Assembly: GCA_944381635.1 (NCBI GenBank)
Contig: CALWLY010000012.1
Coordinates: 1 to 64,000, forward strand
Length of the DNA: 64,000 bases
Direction of reading: 5' to 3'
Origin: an uncultured Lachnospiraceae bacterium
GTDB taxonomy: Bacteria > Bacillota > Clostridia > Lachnospirales > Lachnospiraceae
Shown here: positions 51,496 through 61,091 of the stretch, piece by piece
Layout: each line of letters starts with the position of its first letter
Position numbering within the stretch: position 1 is the first letter of the stretch
Notes under the pieces: generated by a model
The model's database searches: none
Seen by the model: only the letters and a program-made list of their open reading frames with translations
What the model was told of the DNA's origin: nothing
Program-made: the position numbers and the translations under genes

Positions 51496-53454
51496 ATGAA
51501 ATGGATCTATGGCAGACAGGATTTTAAAACTTTGGAGAGAGGGCAGGAAAACTGTTATCTTCTTACCAATGGCCTGGGAGGATTCTCTTCCATGACAATG
51601 ACCGGTTCAGTCAGCAGAAACGATCACGCCTTTCTGATGGCCTGCATGCAGGCGCCGAACCACCGCATCAATATGGTTCACCGCCTTTGCGAGAAATTAA
51701 AGCTGGGGGATGAGGAGTGCTTTCTGTCTTCTCAGGAATTTGCAGACGGACACAGAGAAAACGGCTTTGAATTTCTGACCAGTTTTACCTTTGAAGATAC
51801 GCCGGTCTGGCTTTTTCATAAAGACGGGGTGGAAATCCGCAAAGAAATAGGGATGAGGCAGAAGCGCAATGAAGCGGCAGTAGTTTATGAAGTTGACAAT
51901 CGAAGCAGAAAAGAATGTACGCTGACAGTTATGCCGTTTCTGCAGTTTACGCCGAAAGGCAGTGATCTGAAGGAAGAGGAGAAATTTACGGCAGGGGAAA
52001 ATTGGGTTCGGGCAAACGGTCTTTCCCTTCTGTTTTCAACAAACGGGAAAGTGATGCGGATTCCGGAAAAGAAAGAGACTTACTATTACAGTTACGATGT
52101 GTGTGACGGCAGAAGAGAGACGGGAAGCGCAGTGGCGGAACATGAAATCAGTCTGACGGTAAACCCTGGTCAAAAGGCGGTTCTCACCTTTTCCTGTCTG
52201 GCGCAGAAGGATGATTCCTGTCTTTTGCAGGAAAACTTTCCGGCGGAAGAAGTGATAGAAGAGACGAAACGATATCGGAAAGAGCTGGAACAAAAAGCCG
52301 GGTTTTCTTCAGAACTTGCAAGGACTCTTTCCAAAAGTGCGGCTCAGTTTGTTTCAGAAAGAGAATCCACCAAAGGAGACACGATTCTGGCAGGTTTTCC
52401 GTTTTTTGAGGATTGGGGCAGAGATACGATGATTGCGCTGCCGGGGGTATGTATCAGCACCGGTCAGTATGAAACCGCAAAAAGAATTTTGTTGACCTTT
52501 GCAGTCAATGAAAAAGACGGACTGATGCCGAACCTGTTTCCCGAGGGAGGAAAAGAACCTCTCTATAATACGGTGGATGCGGCTCTTTTGTTTATCAACT
52601 GCGTATATCTTTACTGGAAAGCTACGAAAGATATGGACTTTGTCCGTCAGGTTTATCCGGTGATGGAAAGAATCATAAAAGGATATGAAAAAGGAACGGG
52701 GTTTGGCGTTCGCATGCAGGAGGACGGTCTGATTGCAGCAGGCGAAGGGCTGGCTCAGGTGACCTGGATGGATGTTCGTGTGGATGATATTTTGCCTACG
52801 CCCCGTCACGGAAAGCCGGTGGAGATCAATGCCTACTGGTACAATGCCCTCTGTATCATGTCGTTGTTTTCAAAACACATGGATAAACCGGCAAAATGGT
52901 ATCAGGATACGGCGGAACTTGTGAAAAAATCTTTCTGTGAAAAATTCTGGATGGAAGAGAAGCATTGTCTGAAAGATCTGGTGTCCGGAACCGAAGCGGA
53001 TGAACAGATTCGATGCAACCAGATCTGGGCGGTTTCCATGCCTTTTACCATGCTGGAGCGTGATAGGGAAAAACAGGTAGTGGAAACGGTGTTTGAAAAG
53101 CTTTACACTCCCTACGGACTGCGCACTCTTGACAGTGAAGATGCTCAGTTTCATCCTTACTATGGCGGAAAGATGGAGGAAAGAGATATGGCATATCACC
53201 AGGGAACGGTCTGGACGTTCCCGTTGGGAGGCTATTATCTTGCCTATTTGAAAGTGAATGATTATTCTGAAAAAGCAAAAAGGGAAGTGATGCGGCAGCT
53301 GGAGGTAATGGAGAGCGCCATGAGGGAAGGCTGTATCGGACAGCTTCCGGAGATTTATGACGGAAAGAATCCAACCTCCTCAAAAGGCTGTTTTGCCCAG
53401 GCCTGGAGCGTGGGCGAGATACTTCGGGTCTACGAAGCTTTGGAGCGCGGGTGA
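51496..53454 (+). CDS. Amylo-alpha-1,6-glucosidase (GH133-type glycogen debranching enzyme)
   Basis: A 652-residue enzyme. An N-terminal beta-sandwich (ENCYLLTNGLGGFSSMTMTG at residue 17, the archaeal/bacterial GDE N-domain) is followed by the alpha/alpha-barrel with FEDWGRDTMIALPG near residue 301, EGLAQVTWMDVRVDD near residue 418 and MAYHQGTVWTFPLGGYYLA near residue 565. It removes alpha-1,6-linked branch glucose from glycogen or dextrin. Nine bases after pulA, it completes an intracellular debranching pair. No secretion signal. Confidence 0.9.
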   Translation: MKWIYGRQDFKTLERGQENCYLLTNGLGGFSSMTMTGSVSRNDHAFLMACMQAPNHRINMVHRLCEKLKLGDEECFLSSQEFADGHRENGFEFLTSFTFEDTPVWLFHKDGVEIRKEIGMRQKRNEAAVVYEVDNRSRKECTLTVMPFLQFTPKGSDLKEEEKFTAGENWVRANGLSLLFSTNGKVMRIPEKKETYYYSYDVCDGRRETGSAVAEHEISLTVNPGQKAVLTFSCLAQKDDSCLLQENFPAEEVIEETKRYRKELEQKAGFSSELARTLSKSAAQFVSERESTKGDTILAGFPFFEDWGRDTMIALPGVCISTGQYETAKRILLTFAVNEKDGLMPNLFPEGGKEPLYNTVDAALLFINCVYLYWKATKDMDFVRQVYPVMERIIKGYEKGTGFGVRMQEDGLIAAGEGLAQVTWMDVRVDDILPTPRHGKPVEINAYWYNALCIMSLFSKHMDKPAKWYQDTAELVKKSFCEKFWMEEKHCLKDLVSGTEADEQIRCNQIWAVSMPFTMLERDREKQVVETVFEKLYTPYGLRTLDSEDAQFHPYYGGKMEERDMAYHQGTVWTFPLGGYYLAYLKVNDYSEKAKREVMRQLEVMESAMREGCIGQLPEIYDGKNPTSSKGCFAQAWSVGEILRVYEALERG

Positions 53455-53526
53455 CCTCTGTGTTTGGGTATTTCACTCCTGGTATGCTTTAGGATATTTT
53501 TGCGCTAAGCATTTTCAAAATCTAAA

Positions 53527-53578
53527 AACATGAGAAAGCAGCCTTTTTCTGGGGGAGAATGGGCTGTTTTCTCATGTT
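53527..53578. terminator. Bidirectional terminator between debranching and ABC genes
   Basis: AACATGAGAAAGCAGCC pairs with GGGCTGTTTTCTCATGTT, with T-rich and A-rich runs on either side. Confidence 0.75.
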
Positions 53579-53616
53579 TATCGAGATTTTGACTTTATCG
53601 CTTTTGGTAAAAGCTG

Positions 53617-54453
53617 TTAAAGCCTTTTTTGATAAATGCGTTCTGCCAGCTGAACCAGCTGATACAGTCCCATGGCAATGACACAGAGAATCAGAATGGA
53701 AGTGATCAGGATATCCAGCTTGAAAACCTGGCTGCTGTAAATGATCAGATAGCCAAGTCCCCTTCTGGCTGAAAGAAATTCCCCGATGATGACACCTACC
53801 AAAGCAAGGCCGATGTTTACTTTCATGGTGCTTAAAATAGTAGGTACGCTGCCGGGAAGGACTACTTTGAAGAAAGTGTCTTTTTTGGTTCCGCCAAGGG
53901 TTTTTACCAGACGTATCTTTTCTTCGTCCACCTGCAGAAAGCCGGTATAAAGGCTGATGACGGCGCCGAAGATGGCAACGGACATGCCGGCTACGATGAT
54001 GGTATCGATACCGGTCCCCAGCCATACGATCAAAAGCGGAGCCAATGCGGATTTGGGAAGGCTGTTGAGAACCACCAGGTAAGGTTCGGCAATCTCGTGC
54101 AGACGTCTGGAATACCACAGAAGGGTGGCTGCCAGAATACTGATTATGATAACAAGCAGAAAGCTTACTACCGTTTCAAAGAGGGTGATGCCGATGTGGA
54201 TAAAAAGAGATTTTGTCTGAAGCATATCCACAAAACAGAGGATGACCCGGGAGGGGCTGGAAAAGAAGAAGCTGTCAATCAATCCCAGGTCAGCGGCGGC
54301 TTCCCAGACGCCTAAAAACAGCAGCAGCACCAGGAGCCGGCAGATTTTTACCAGCTTTTGGTGCTTTTTTTCTGTCTGCTCAAATTTCAGCTGAGCTTCG
54401 GAAACTTTTTCTGTTTCCGGTATGCCTGCGGCAGGAAGTTTTTTATTTTTCAT
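53617..54453 (-). CDS. ABC permease, taurine/nitrate/thiamine-precursor (SsuC/ThiX) type
   Basis: A 278-residue inner-membrane permease with six helices. After a charged 55-residue N-terminus come the helices and the docking loop RLVKTLGGTKKDTFFKVVLPGSVPTIL, followed by LVGVIIGEFLSARRGLGYLI, which is the conserved SsuC/TauC signature. ATG 54453 is chosen because it overlaps the ATPase stop by 11 bases with GGAGGAATTG upstream. Substrates in the family are sulfonates, nitrate, or pyrimidine precursors. No binding protein is encoded beside it. Confidence 0.87.
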   Translation of the reverse strand: MKNKKLPAAGIPETEKVSEAQLKFEQTEKKHQKLVKICRLLVLLLFLGVWEAAADLGLIDSFFFSSPSRVILCFVDMLQTKSLFIHIGITLFETVVSFLLVIIISILAATLLWYSRRLHEIAEPYLVVLNSLPKSALAPLLIVWLGTGIDTIIVAGMSVAIFGAVISLYTGFLQVDEEKIRLVKTLGGTKKDTFFKVVLPGSVPTILSTMKVNIGLALVGVIIGEFLSARRGLGYLIIYSSQVFKLDILITSILILCVIAMGLYQLVQLAERIYQKRL

Positions 54454-55213
54454 CGGACAATTCCTCCCATAACTGATTGAAATAATCTTTAAATTCCGGT
54501 GCATTTCTGGCGGCTAACAGGGAATTGTCAGGCAGGGAAAGATGAATCGGAATTTCTTTGCGTATAGTGGCGGGGCGGCTGGAAAGTACCAGAATGCGGT
54601 CGGCTAGGCTTATGGCTTCTGACAAGTCGTGGGTGATCAGAATGGCAGTTTTTTTGCTGGCCCGTATGATGCGGCAGATATCGGCCGAGACAAGGAGCCT
54701 TGTCAGATAATCAAGCGCGGAGAAAGGTTCATCCAGAAGAAGGATTTCCGGTTCCAAAGCCAGAGTCCGTATCAGAGCGGCGCGCTGTTTCATCCCTCCG
54801 GAAAGTTCGCTTGGCTTTTTGTGTGCAAAGGAGGAAAGGCCATAGTCTTCTAGCATTTTTTCTACCTTACTTTTGTTCTCCGGTGTGAGTTTTTTCTGGA
54901 TTTCAAGCCCTAAAGTGACATTTCTGTAAATATCCCGCCATTCAAACAGGTGATCGTGCTGCAGCATGTATCCAATACCGGGGGCCGGCGCACCCGGTTC
55001 GTCGGTGTAAAAAGTAATATTGCCGGACTCAGGGGTAAGGAGACCGGCAAGGAGGGATAGGATAGTGGATTTTCCACAGCCTGACGGACCGACAATAGCC
55101 AGGAATTCTCCCTTTTTTACCTCGAAGGAGACCTGATTCAGGGCTTGGGTCTCTCCTGAGAGGTTGTGATAGGAGAAAGAGATGTTTTCAAATTTCAGAA
55201 TGGTCTGCTCCAT
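54443..55213 (-). CDS. ABC ATPase, taurine/nitrate type (SsuB/TauB)
   Basis: A 256-residue ATPase: Walker A GPSGCGKST, the Q-loop LQHDHLFEWRDIYRNVTLGL, signature LSGGMKQRAALIRTLA, Walker B LLLDEPFSALDYLTR, and ITHDLSEAISLADRI. This matches the SsuB/TauB group. ATG 55213 is used: GGAGG lies nine bases upstream and the ABC fold starts at once. It is the first gene of a two-gene unit with the permease. The binding protein is missing from the window, so the ligand cannot be inferred. Confidence 0.92.
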   Translation of the reverse strand: MEQTILKFENISFSYHNLSGETQALNQVSFEVKKGEFLAIVGPSGCGKSTILSLLAGLLTPESGNITFYTDEPGAPAPGIGYMLQHDHLFEWRDIYRNVTLGLEIQKKLTPENKSKVEKMLEDYGLSSFAHKKPSELSGGMKQRAALIRTLALEPEILLLDEPFSALDYLTRLLVSADICRIIRASKKTAILITHDLSEAISLADRILVLSSRPATIRKEIPIHLSLPDNSLLAARNAPEFKDYFNQLWEELSDEK

Positions 55214-55377
55214 GATAAAATCCTCCGTGGTATCAAGGGGCAAAATCCCCTTTGATCCTTGTATCATTATGATTTATAGTATGTGAGAAAAAGAGGAAAG
55301 TGTCGAAAATTTTGTCGGAAAAAGAAAATGTGTTTTCCAGACAGACAAAAGTCTGCGTGGAAAAACAAAATACTTTA

Positions 55378-55406
55378 TTGAAATAAAGTCGGATTTGTGT
55401 TAGTAT
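55378..55406 (+). promoter_or_regulatory. Promoter of argH
   Basis: TTGAAA, a 17-base spacer and TAGTAT, about 100 bases before the argH start. No ARG box consensus was identified. Confidence 0.55.
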
Positions 55407-55506
55407 CTTTCTGAAAACAAAGCGGCACCGGTATACAGAAGGAAAATGTGCAGCCGGTGTCTGTACAGAAAATAGAAACCACACAGGTGGAAATGGAGGA
55501 ACTACC

Positions 55507-56886
55507 ATGGCACAGCTTTGGGGCGGTCGATTTACAAAGGAGACGGATCAGCTGGTATATCAGTTTAATGCATCCATTTCTTTTGACAGGCGTTTCTGGA
55601 AGCAGGACATTGAAGGAAGTATGGCGCATGTGAAAATGTTAGCCAGACAAGGCATCCTGACGGAGAAAGAAAAGGACGAGATTTTGGAAGGGCTTGAAAG
55701 TATCCGCAGGGATGTGGAAAAGGGAAAGTTAGTTATCACAGAAGAATATGAAGATATTCACAGCTTTGTGGAAGCAAATCTGATTGACAGAATCGGAGAG
55801 GCAGGAAAGAAGCTTCACACGGGAAGAAGCCGCAATGATCAGGTGGCCCTGGATATGAAGCTTTACACGAGAGACCAGGTAAAAGAAGTGGATGAACTGT
55901 TAAAGGAGCTTCTTGTCACACTTCTTCATATTATGGAAGAAAACCTGGAGACTTATATGCCCGGCTTCACCCATCTTCAGAAAGCGCAGCCGGTTACCCT
56001 TGCCCATCATGTAGGAGCTTATTTTGAAATGTTCAAAAGAGACCGTCAGAGAATGCAGGATATTTACCGACGCATGAATTACTGCCCGCTCGGCTCGGGA
56101 GCGCTGGCAGGAACAACCTACCCTCTGGACAGAGATTACACGGCAGAACTTTTAGGCTTTGCGGGACCTACCTTAAACAGCATGGATTCTGTGGCGGACA
56201 GGGACTATCTGATAGAGTTTCTCTCGGCTCTCTCTACGATCATGATGCATTTGAGCCGCTTCAGCGAAGAAATCATCATCTGGAATTCCAATGAATATCG
56301 TTTTGTAGAGATTGACGACGCTTACTCTACAGGCAGCAGTATTATGCCTCAGAAGAAAAATCCGGATATTGCAGAACTGGTGAGAGGAAAGACAGGACGT
56401 GTCTACGGTGCGCTGGTCTCCATGCTTACGGTGCTCAAGGGAATTCCCCTTGCTTATAATAAGGATATGCAGGAAGATAAAGAACTGTCTTTTGACGCTA
56501 TGGATACGGTAAAAGGCTGTCTGCATCTGTTCAACGGCATGATGAAAACTATGAAATTCCGGAAAGATGTGATGACTAAGAGCGCAGTCAACGGCTTTAC
56601 CAATGCCACCGACGCGGCAGACTACCTGGTAAACAAAGGGGTTCCTTTTCGGGATGCCCATGGAATTATCGGGCGCCTGGTACTTTACTGCATCGATAAA
56701 AATGCCGGTATTGATGAGCTGAGTCTTGAGGAATTAAAGGCAATCAGCCCGGTGTTTGAAGAAGATATTTACGATGCGATCAGTCTGAAAACCTGCGTGG
56801 AAAAGCGTCTCACAACAGGCGCTCCCGGACCGGAAGCTATGAAAAAGGTAATCGCACTGCAAAAAGCATATTTAGAAGAAAACTGA
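55507..56886 (+). CDS. argH: Argininosuccinate lyase
   Basis: A 459-residue fumarase-superfamily enzyme cleaving argininosuccinate to arginine and fumarate. Motifs: LWGGRFTKETDQLVYQFNAS at the N-terminus, HTGRSRNDQVALD near residue 104, and the superfamily signature GSSIMPQKKNPDIAELVRGKTG near residue 278. The catalytic His is in FTHLQKAQPVTLAHH near residue 153. Length is normal. It stands alone rather than next to argG. GGAGG at 55495-55499 precedes the ATG. Confidence 0.97.
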   Translation: MAQLWGGRFTKETDQLVYQFNASISFDRRFWKQDIEGSMAHVKMLARQGILTEKEKDEILEGLESIRRDVEKGKLVITEEYEDIHSFVEANLIDRIGEAGKKLHTGRSRNDQVALDMKLYTRDQVKEVDELLKELLVTLLHIMEENLETYMPGFTHLQKAQPVTLAHHVGAYFEMFKRDRQRMQDIYRRMNYCPLGSGALAGTTYPLDRDYTAELLGFAGPTLNSMDSVADRDYLIEFLSALSTIMMHLSRFSEEIIIWNSNEYRFVEIDDAYSTGSSIMPQKKNPDIAELVRGKTGRVYGALVSMLTVLKGIPLAYNKDMQEDKELSFDAMDTVKGCLHLFNGMMKTMKFRKDVMTKSAVNGFTNATDAADYLVNKGVPFRDAHGIIGRLVLYCIDKNAGIDELSLEELKAISPVFEEDIYDAISLKTCVEKRLTTGAPGPEAMKKVIALQKAYLEEN

Positions 56887-56990
56887 CAGTATGGGTATCG
56901 CCGGTATTCGGCTTCCATGTTTGAATAAGTGTGGGAAAAAGACTGGGAAAAGTCTTGAAGCCCGGAAAATACAGAAAGGATGACAAAACT

Positions 56991-58076
56991 ATGAGTGAAA
57001 AACTGAAAGTTGGTATTTTAGGAGGAACAGGAATGGTGGGACAGAGATTTATTTCTCTCCTGGAAAATCATCCCTGGTTTGAGGTTACAACCATTGCGGC
57101 AAGCCCCCGTTCTGCGGGAAAAACCTATGAGGAAGCCGTGGGAGATCGTTGGAAAATGGACACTCCCATGCCGGAAAGTGTCAAAAATCTGATTGTCATG
57201 AATGTGAATGAAGTAGAAAAAGTAGCGGCAGAGGTGGATTTTGTATTCAGCGCCGTAGACATGACAAAGGAAGAAATCAAAAAAATCGAGGAAGATTATG
57301 CAAAAACAGAGACTCCGGTTGTTTCCAACAACAGCGCTCACCGCTGGACGCCGGATGTTCCCATGGTAGTGCCGGAAATCAATCCCCAGCATATGGATGT
57401 CATTCCTTTCCAGAGAAAACGTCTGGGAACAAAAAGAGGTTTTGTAGCTGTAAAACCTAACTGTTCCATCCAGAGTTATGCACCGGTTCTGACTGCATGG
57501 AAGGAGTTTGAGCCCTATGAAGTAGTGGCAACTACCTATCAGGCAATCTCAGGAGCCGGAAAAACCTTTAAAGACTGGCCGGAAATGGTGGGAAATATTA
57601 TTCCTTATATTGGCGGTGAAGAAGAAAAAAGTGAAAAAGAACCTCTGCGTATCTGGGGTGAGATTAAGGACGGCGTGATCGTGCCGGCAGAAAGTCCTGT
57701 TATTACCTGCCAGTGTGTCCGCGTGCCGGTGCTGAACGGACATACAGCTGCAGTGTTTGTGAAATTCCGCAAAAAACCTACCAAAGAGCAGCTGATTCAG
57801 AAACTGGTGGGATTTAAAGGAGCACCCCAGGAATTAAATCTTCCCAGCGCACCCAAACAGTTCATCCAGTATCTGGAGGAGGATAACCGTCCCCAGGTCA
57901 GCGAAGATGTGAACTATGAGAATGGAATGGGAATTTCTGTGGGACGTATCCGGGAAGATCATGTTTATGACTGGAAGTTTATCGGACTTTCTCATAACAC
58001 TGTCCGCGGTGCGGCAGGCGGAGCGATTCTGTGTGCGGAGCTTTTAAAGGCACAGGGATATATCACCAAAAAATAA
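56991..58076 (+). CDS. asd: Aspartate-semialdehyde dehydrogenase (archaeal/eukaryotic-like type)
   Basis: A 361-residue NADP-dependent enzyme converting aspartyl phosphate to the semialdehyde on the way to lysine, threonine and methionine. The Rossmann motif GILGGTGMVGQRF is at residue 8, the catalytic Cys158 in VKPNCSIQ, and the substrate His in the C-terminal half. The long ASADH form with NCSIQ instead of the NCST of the short bacterial type groups with the archaeal/fungal class. ATG 56991 is chosen since AAAGGATG is upstream and the domain starts immediately. topB begins 21 bases after it. Confidence 0.93.
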   Translation: MSEKLKVGILGGTGMVGQRFISLLENHPWFEVTTIAASPRSAGKTYEEAVGDRWKMDTPMPESVKNLIVMNVNEVEKVAAEVDFVFSAVDMTKEEIKKIEEDYAKTETPVVSNNSAHRWTPDVPMVVPEINPQHMDVIPFQRKRLGTKRGFVAVKPNCSIQSYAPVLTAWKEFEPYEVVATTYQAISGAGKTFKDWPEMVGNIIPYIGGEEEKSEKEPLRIWGEIKDGVIVPAESPVITCQCVRVPVLNGHTAAVFVKFRKKPTKEQLIQKLVGFKGAPQELNLPSAPKQFIQYLEEDNRPQVSEDVNYENGMGISVGRIREDHVYDWKFIGLSHNTVRGAAGGAILCAELLKAQGYITKK

Positions 58077-58097
58077 ACCGGAAAACGAAAGGTAAGA

Positions 58098-60200
58098 ATG
58101 GGAAAAAATTTATTTATCGCAGAAAAGCCCAGTGTTGCCAGGGAGTTTGCCAAAGCGCTGAAACTTTCCATGAGCAACAGGGACGGCTATCTGGAGTCTT
58201 CGGAAGCTATTGTCACCTGGTGCGTGGGGCATCTTGTGACAATGAGCTATCCGGAGGCTTACGATGAAAGCCTGAAGAGATGGACGCTGCAGACATTGCC
58301 GTTCATCCCTGAGGAATATAAATATGAGGTCATTCCGGGCGTAAAAAAGCAGTTTGACATTGTCAGCGGTCTTTTAAACCGTCCGGATGTGACTACAATC
58401 TATGTCTGCACGGACTCCGGACGGGAAGGAGAATATATTTACCGTTTGGTGGAAAGACAGGCAGGAGTCCATGGCAAAGAGCGCCGCAGGGTCTGGATCG
58501 ATTCACAGACGGAAGAGGAAATTTTGAGAGGAATCCGGGAAGCAAAAGATTTGTCCGCCTATGATAATTTGTGCGAGGCGGCTTATTTGCGTGCAAAGGA
58601 AGACTATCTGATGGGAATCAATTTCTCCAGAGTCCTGACTTTGAAGTACGGCTATCAGATAAAAAATTACTTAAAGCAGGACAGAGCCGTAATCTCCGTA
58701 GGACGTGTAATGACCTGCGTTCTGGGGATGGTGGTAAAACGGGAACGGGAAATCCGCAGCTTTGAAAAGACGCCTTTTTACAGGGTGTTGGGAAAGTTTT
58801 CTCTGCCTATGGAAGGAGAAAACGCAGCGGGAAAGGTCCTGGAAGGAGAATGGAGAGCCGTGGAAGGAAGCGGCTATTTCCAGTCGCCCCTTCTTTATAA
58901 GGAAAATGGATTTAAGAAAAAAGAAGATGCCAGGAAGCTGATCCAGGATTTGAAGGCAGAGCCTTTTGAACTCCCGGTGCTGGAAAAAATAGAGAAAAAA
59001 CGGGAGCTGAAAAATCCTCCCCTTCTTTATAACCTGGCAGAGCTGCAGAATGACTGTTCCAGACTTTTTAAAATCAGCCCGGATGAAACATTGCGCATTG
59101 CACAGGAGCTGTACGAGAAAAAGCTTACTACCTATCCGAGAACAGATGCCCGTGTTCTATCCACGGCGGTGGCGAAGGAAATATCCAGAAATCTTTCAGG
59201 ATTAAAAAATTATGTTCATGGCTCCGCCTTTGCATCGGAGATTCTGGAAAACGGAAGCTACAAAAATATTGCAAAAAGCCGTTATGTGAATGACAAGCAG
59301 ATTACAGACCACTATGCGATCATTCCTACAGGTCAGGGGCTGGGTGCGCTGAAAGGTTTGACGCCTGCGGCGGCAAAAGTTTATGAAATTATCGTCCGTA
59401 GATTTTTAAGTATTTTTTATCCGCCGGCGGTATACCAGAAGATATCCCTTGTGAGTCTGATGAAAAAGGAACGTTTTTTCACTTCATTCAAAATTCTCAC
59501 AGAGGAAGGTTATCTGAAAGTCACTGCCTTTTCCTTTGCTAATAAAAAAGGAGCAGACAAAGCAGGAAACAAAACGGCAGATGTCGCAGAAGAGGAAAAC
59601 GCGGAAGAAAAAAACGGCGGATCAAAAGAGGAGAACAATACCGAAGACATCCGGTGCGACGAAGCCTTTTTGGAGACGCTGAAAAAGCTGAAAAAGGGAA
59701 CTGTGCTGGGATTTGAAGATTTCCTGATCAAAGAAGGAGAGACTTCTCCGCCCAAACGTTACAATTCCGGTACGATGATTCTGACCATGGAGAACGCAGG
59801 ACAGTTTATCGAGGATGAGGAACTGCGGGCCCAGATTAAGGGAAGCGGAATAGGAACCTCCGCTACAAGGGCCGAGATTTTGAAAAAACTGGTTTCCATC
59901 GGTTATCTTGCTCTGAACAAGAAAACACAGGTCATTACGCCTACGCTGATGGGCGAGATGGTGCATGACGTGGTGGCAGGCTCCATGAAACCTCTTTTGG
60001 ACCCGGCCCTGACAGCCAGCTGGGAGAAAGGACTGACCGGGGTGGCTCAGGGAGCTATCACCACAGAAGAATACATGCAGAAGCTGAATGATTTTGTGAC
60101 CCGCAGAACCAATATCGTAAAACAGCTGAACAATCAGTCTGTGCTTTACAGGCAGTTTGACGAGTCGGCCCGGTTTTATAAAAAGACGGAAAAAAAGTAA
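58098..60200 (+). CDS. topB: DNA topoisomerase III (type IA)
   Basis: A 700-residue type IA topoisomerase that decatenates single strands. The TOPRIM domain starts with FIAEKPSVAREFAKAL and includes TDSGREGEYIYRLV (Mg2+ ligands). The active-site Tyr346 lies in TTYPRTDARVL. IGTSATRAEILKKL is near residue 589. A hydrophilic Glu/Lys/Asn-rich insertion occupies about residues 490-520. No zinc-finger tail is present. The length is typical of chromosomal rather than phage copies. It follows asd by 21 bases. Confidence 0.95.
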   Translation: MGKNLFIAEKPSVAREFAKALKLSMSNRDGYLESSEAIVTWCVGHLVTMSYPEAYDESLKRWTLQTLPFIPEEYKYEVIPGVKKQFDIVSGLLNRPDVTTIYVCTDSGREGEYIYRLVERQAGVHGKERRRVWIDSQTEEEILRGIREAKDLSAYDNLCEAAYLRAKEDYLMGINFSRVLTLKYGYQIKNYLKQDRAVISVGRVMTCVLGMVVKREREIRSFEKTPFYRVLGKFSLPMEGENAAGKVLEGEWRAVEGSGYFQSPLLYKENGFKKKEDARKLIQDLKAEPFELPVLEKIEKKRELKNPPLLYNLAELQNDCSRLFKISPDETLRIAQELYEKKLTTYPRTDARVLSTAVAKEISRNLSGLKNYVHGSAFASEILENGSYKNIAKSRYVNDKQITDHYAIIPTGQGLGALKGLTPAAAKVYEIIVRRFLSIFYPPAVYQKISLVSLMKKERFFTSFKILTEEGYLKVTAFSFANKKGADKAGNKTADVAEEENAEEKNGGSKEENNTEDIRCDEAFLETLKKLKKGTVLGFEDFLIKEGETSPPKRYNSGTMILTMENAGQFIEDEELRAQIKGSGIGTSATRAEILKKLVSIGYLALNKKTQVITPTLMGEMVHDVVAGSMKPLLDPALTASWEKGLTGVAQGAITTEEYMQKLNDFVTRRTNIVKQLNNQSVLYRQFDESARFYKKTEKK

Positions 60201-60275
60201 AGGGCATTGGATGATGCCAGGGCATCAAAACACGAAAAAAAGCCCGACCAGGGCGAATTTTGGAGGTAAAAAGAA

Positions 60276-60941
60276 ATGGAAGCAATGAAAATCCGTAATT
60301 TGTACGATTTAAACGAAACAATAGCCGCACCATTGTTCGAAGGCAAATCCTATCCCTGGGAACTGCTTCCGGAAATCAAATCCTTTATCGTAAAGCTTGG
60401 AAATTCTCTTCCGGAAGATCGTTTTGAAAAAAGAGGAGAGGATGTCTGGGTAGCCAAATCTGCAAAAGTGGCTCCTACAGCCTGCCTGAACGGCCCCTGC
60501 ATCGTGGATGAGGATGCAGAAGTGCGCCACTGTGCTTTCGTGCGCGGCAGCGCCATCATCGGCAAAGGAGCTGTGGTGGGCAATTCCACAGAGTTAAAAA
60601 ATGTGATCCTGTTCAACAAAGTGCAGGTTCCTCATTACAACTATGTAGGCGACAGCATTCTGGGCTACAAAGCCCACATGGGAGCCGGCTCTATCACCTC
60701 CAATGTGAAAAGCGATAAAACTCTGGTAGTGGTAAAAGCTCCGGAGGAGCAGATGGAAACAGGGCTGAAAAAATTCGGAGCCATGCTGGGAGACAATGTA
60801 GAAGTGGGATGCAATTCCGTCTTAAATCCCGGGACTGTGATCGGAAGAAATACCAACGTGTACCCTACTTCCATGGTTCGCGGATTTGTTCCGGAAAACA
60901 GTATCTATAAATGCAGAACGGAAATTGCCGAGAAGGTCTGA
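60276..60941 (+). CDS. Left-handed beta-helix protein related to GlmU acyltransferase domain
   Basis: A 221-residue protein whose residues 65-215 are hexapeptide-repeat-like (PTACLNGPCIVDEDAEVR, FVRGSAIIGKGAVVGNSTELKNVIL, VEVGCNSVLNPGTVIGRNTNVYPTSM). It resembles the C-terminal acetyltransferase-type helix of GlmU but has no uridylyltransferase domain, so 'UDP-GlcNAc pyrophosphorylase' labels for such proteins would overstate it. A small-molecule transferase role is possible. Strong GGAGG lies upstream. It is 75 bases downstream of topB. Confidence 0.75.
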   Translation: MEAMKIRNLYDLNETIAAPLFEGKSYPWELLPEIKSFIVKLGNSLPEDRFEKRGEDVWVAKSAKVAPTACLNGPCIVDEDAEVRHCAFVRGSAIIGKGAVVGNSTELKNVILFNKVQVPHYNYVGDSILGYKAHMGAGSITSNVKSDKTLVVVKAPEEQMETGLKKFGAMLGDNVEVGCNSVLNPGTVIGRNTNVYPTSMVRGFVPENSIYKCRTEIAEKV

Positions 60942-61091
60942 ACCTTTGGGAATCCAAAAGAAAATTTAGAAAAAGACTGGATTTTTTGTCGAAAATATGA
61001 GAGAATAACATGAATGATTGCGAGGAGAGATTCTGCCATCACCAGGATTTTTCACTCAAAAGATTATCTACATATTGAAAGGAGATTTCAC

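Noticed and set aside
55378-55506. T-box or other amino-acid riboswitch in the argH leader
   Set aside because: The leader is about 95 bases, and no T-box GGTGG sequence or specifier arrangement is present.
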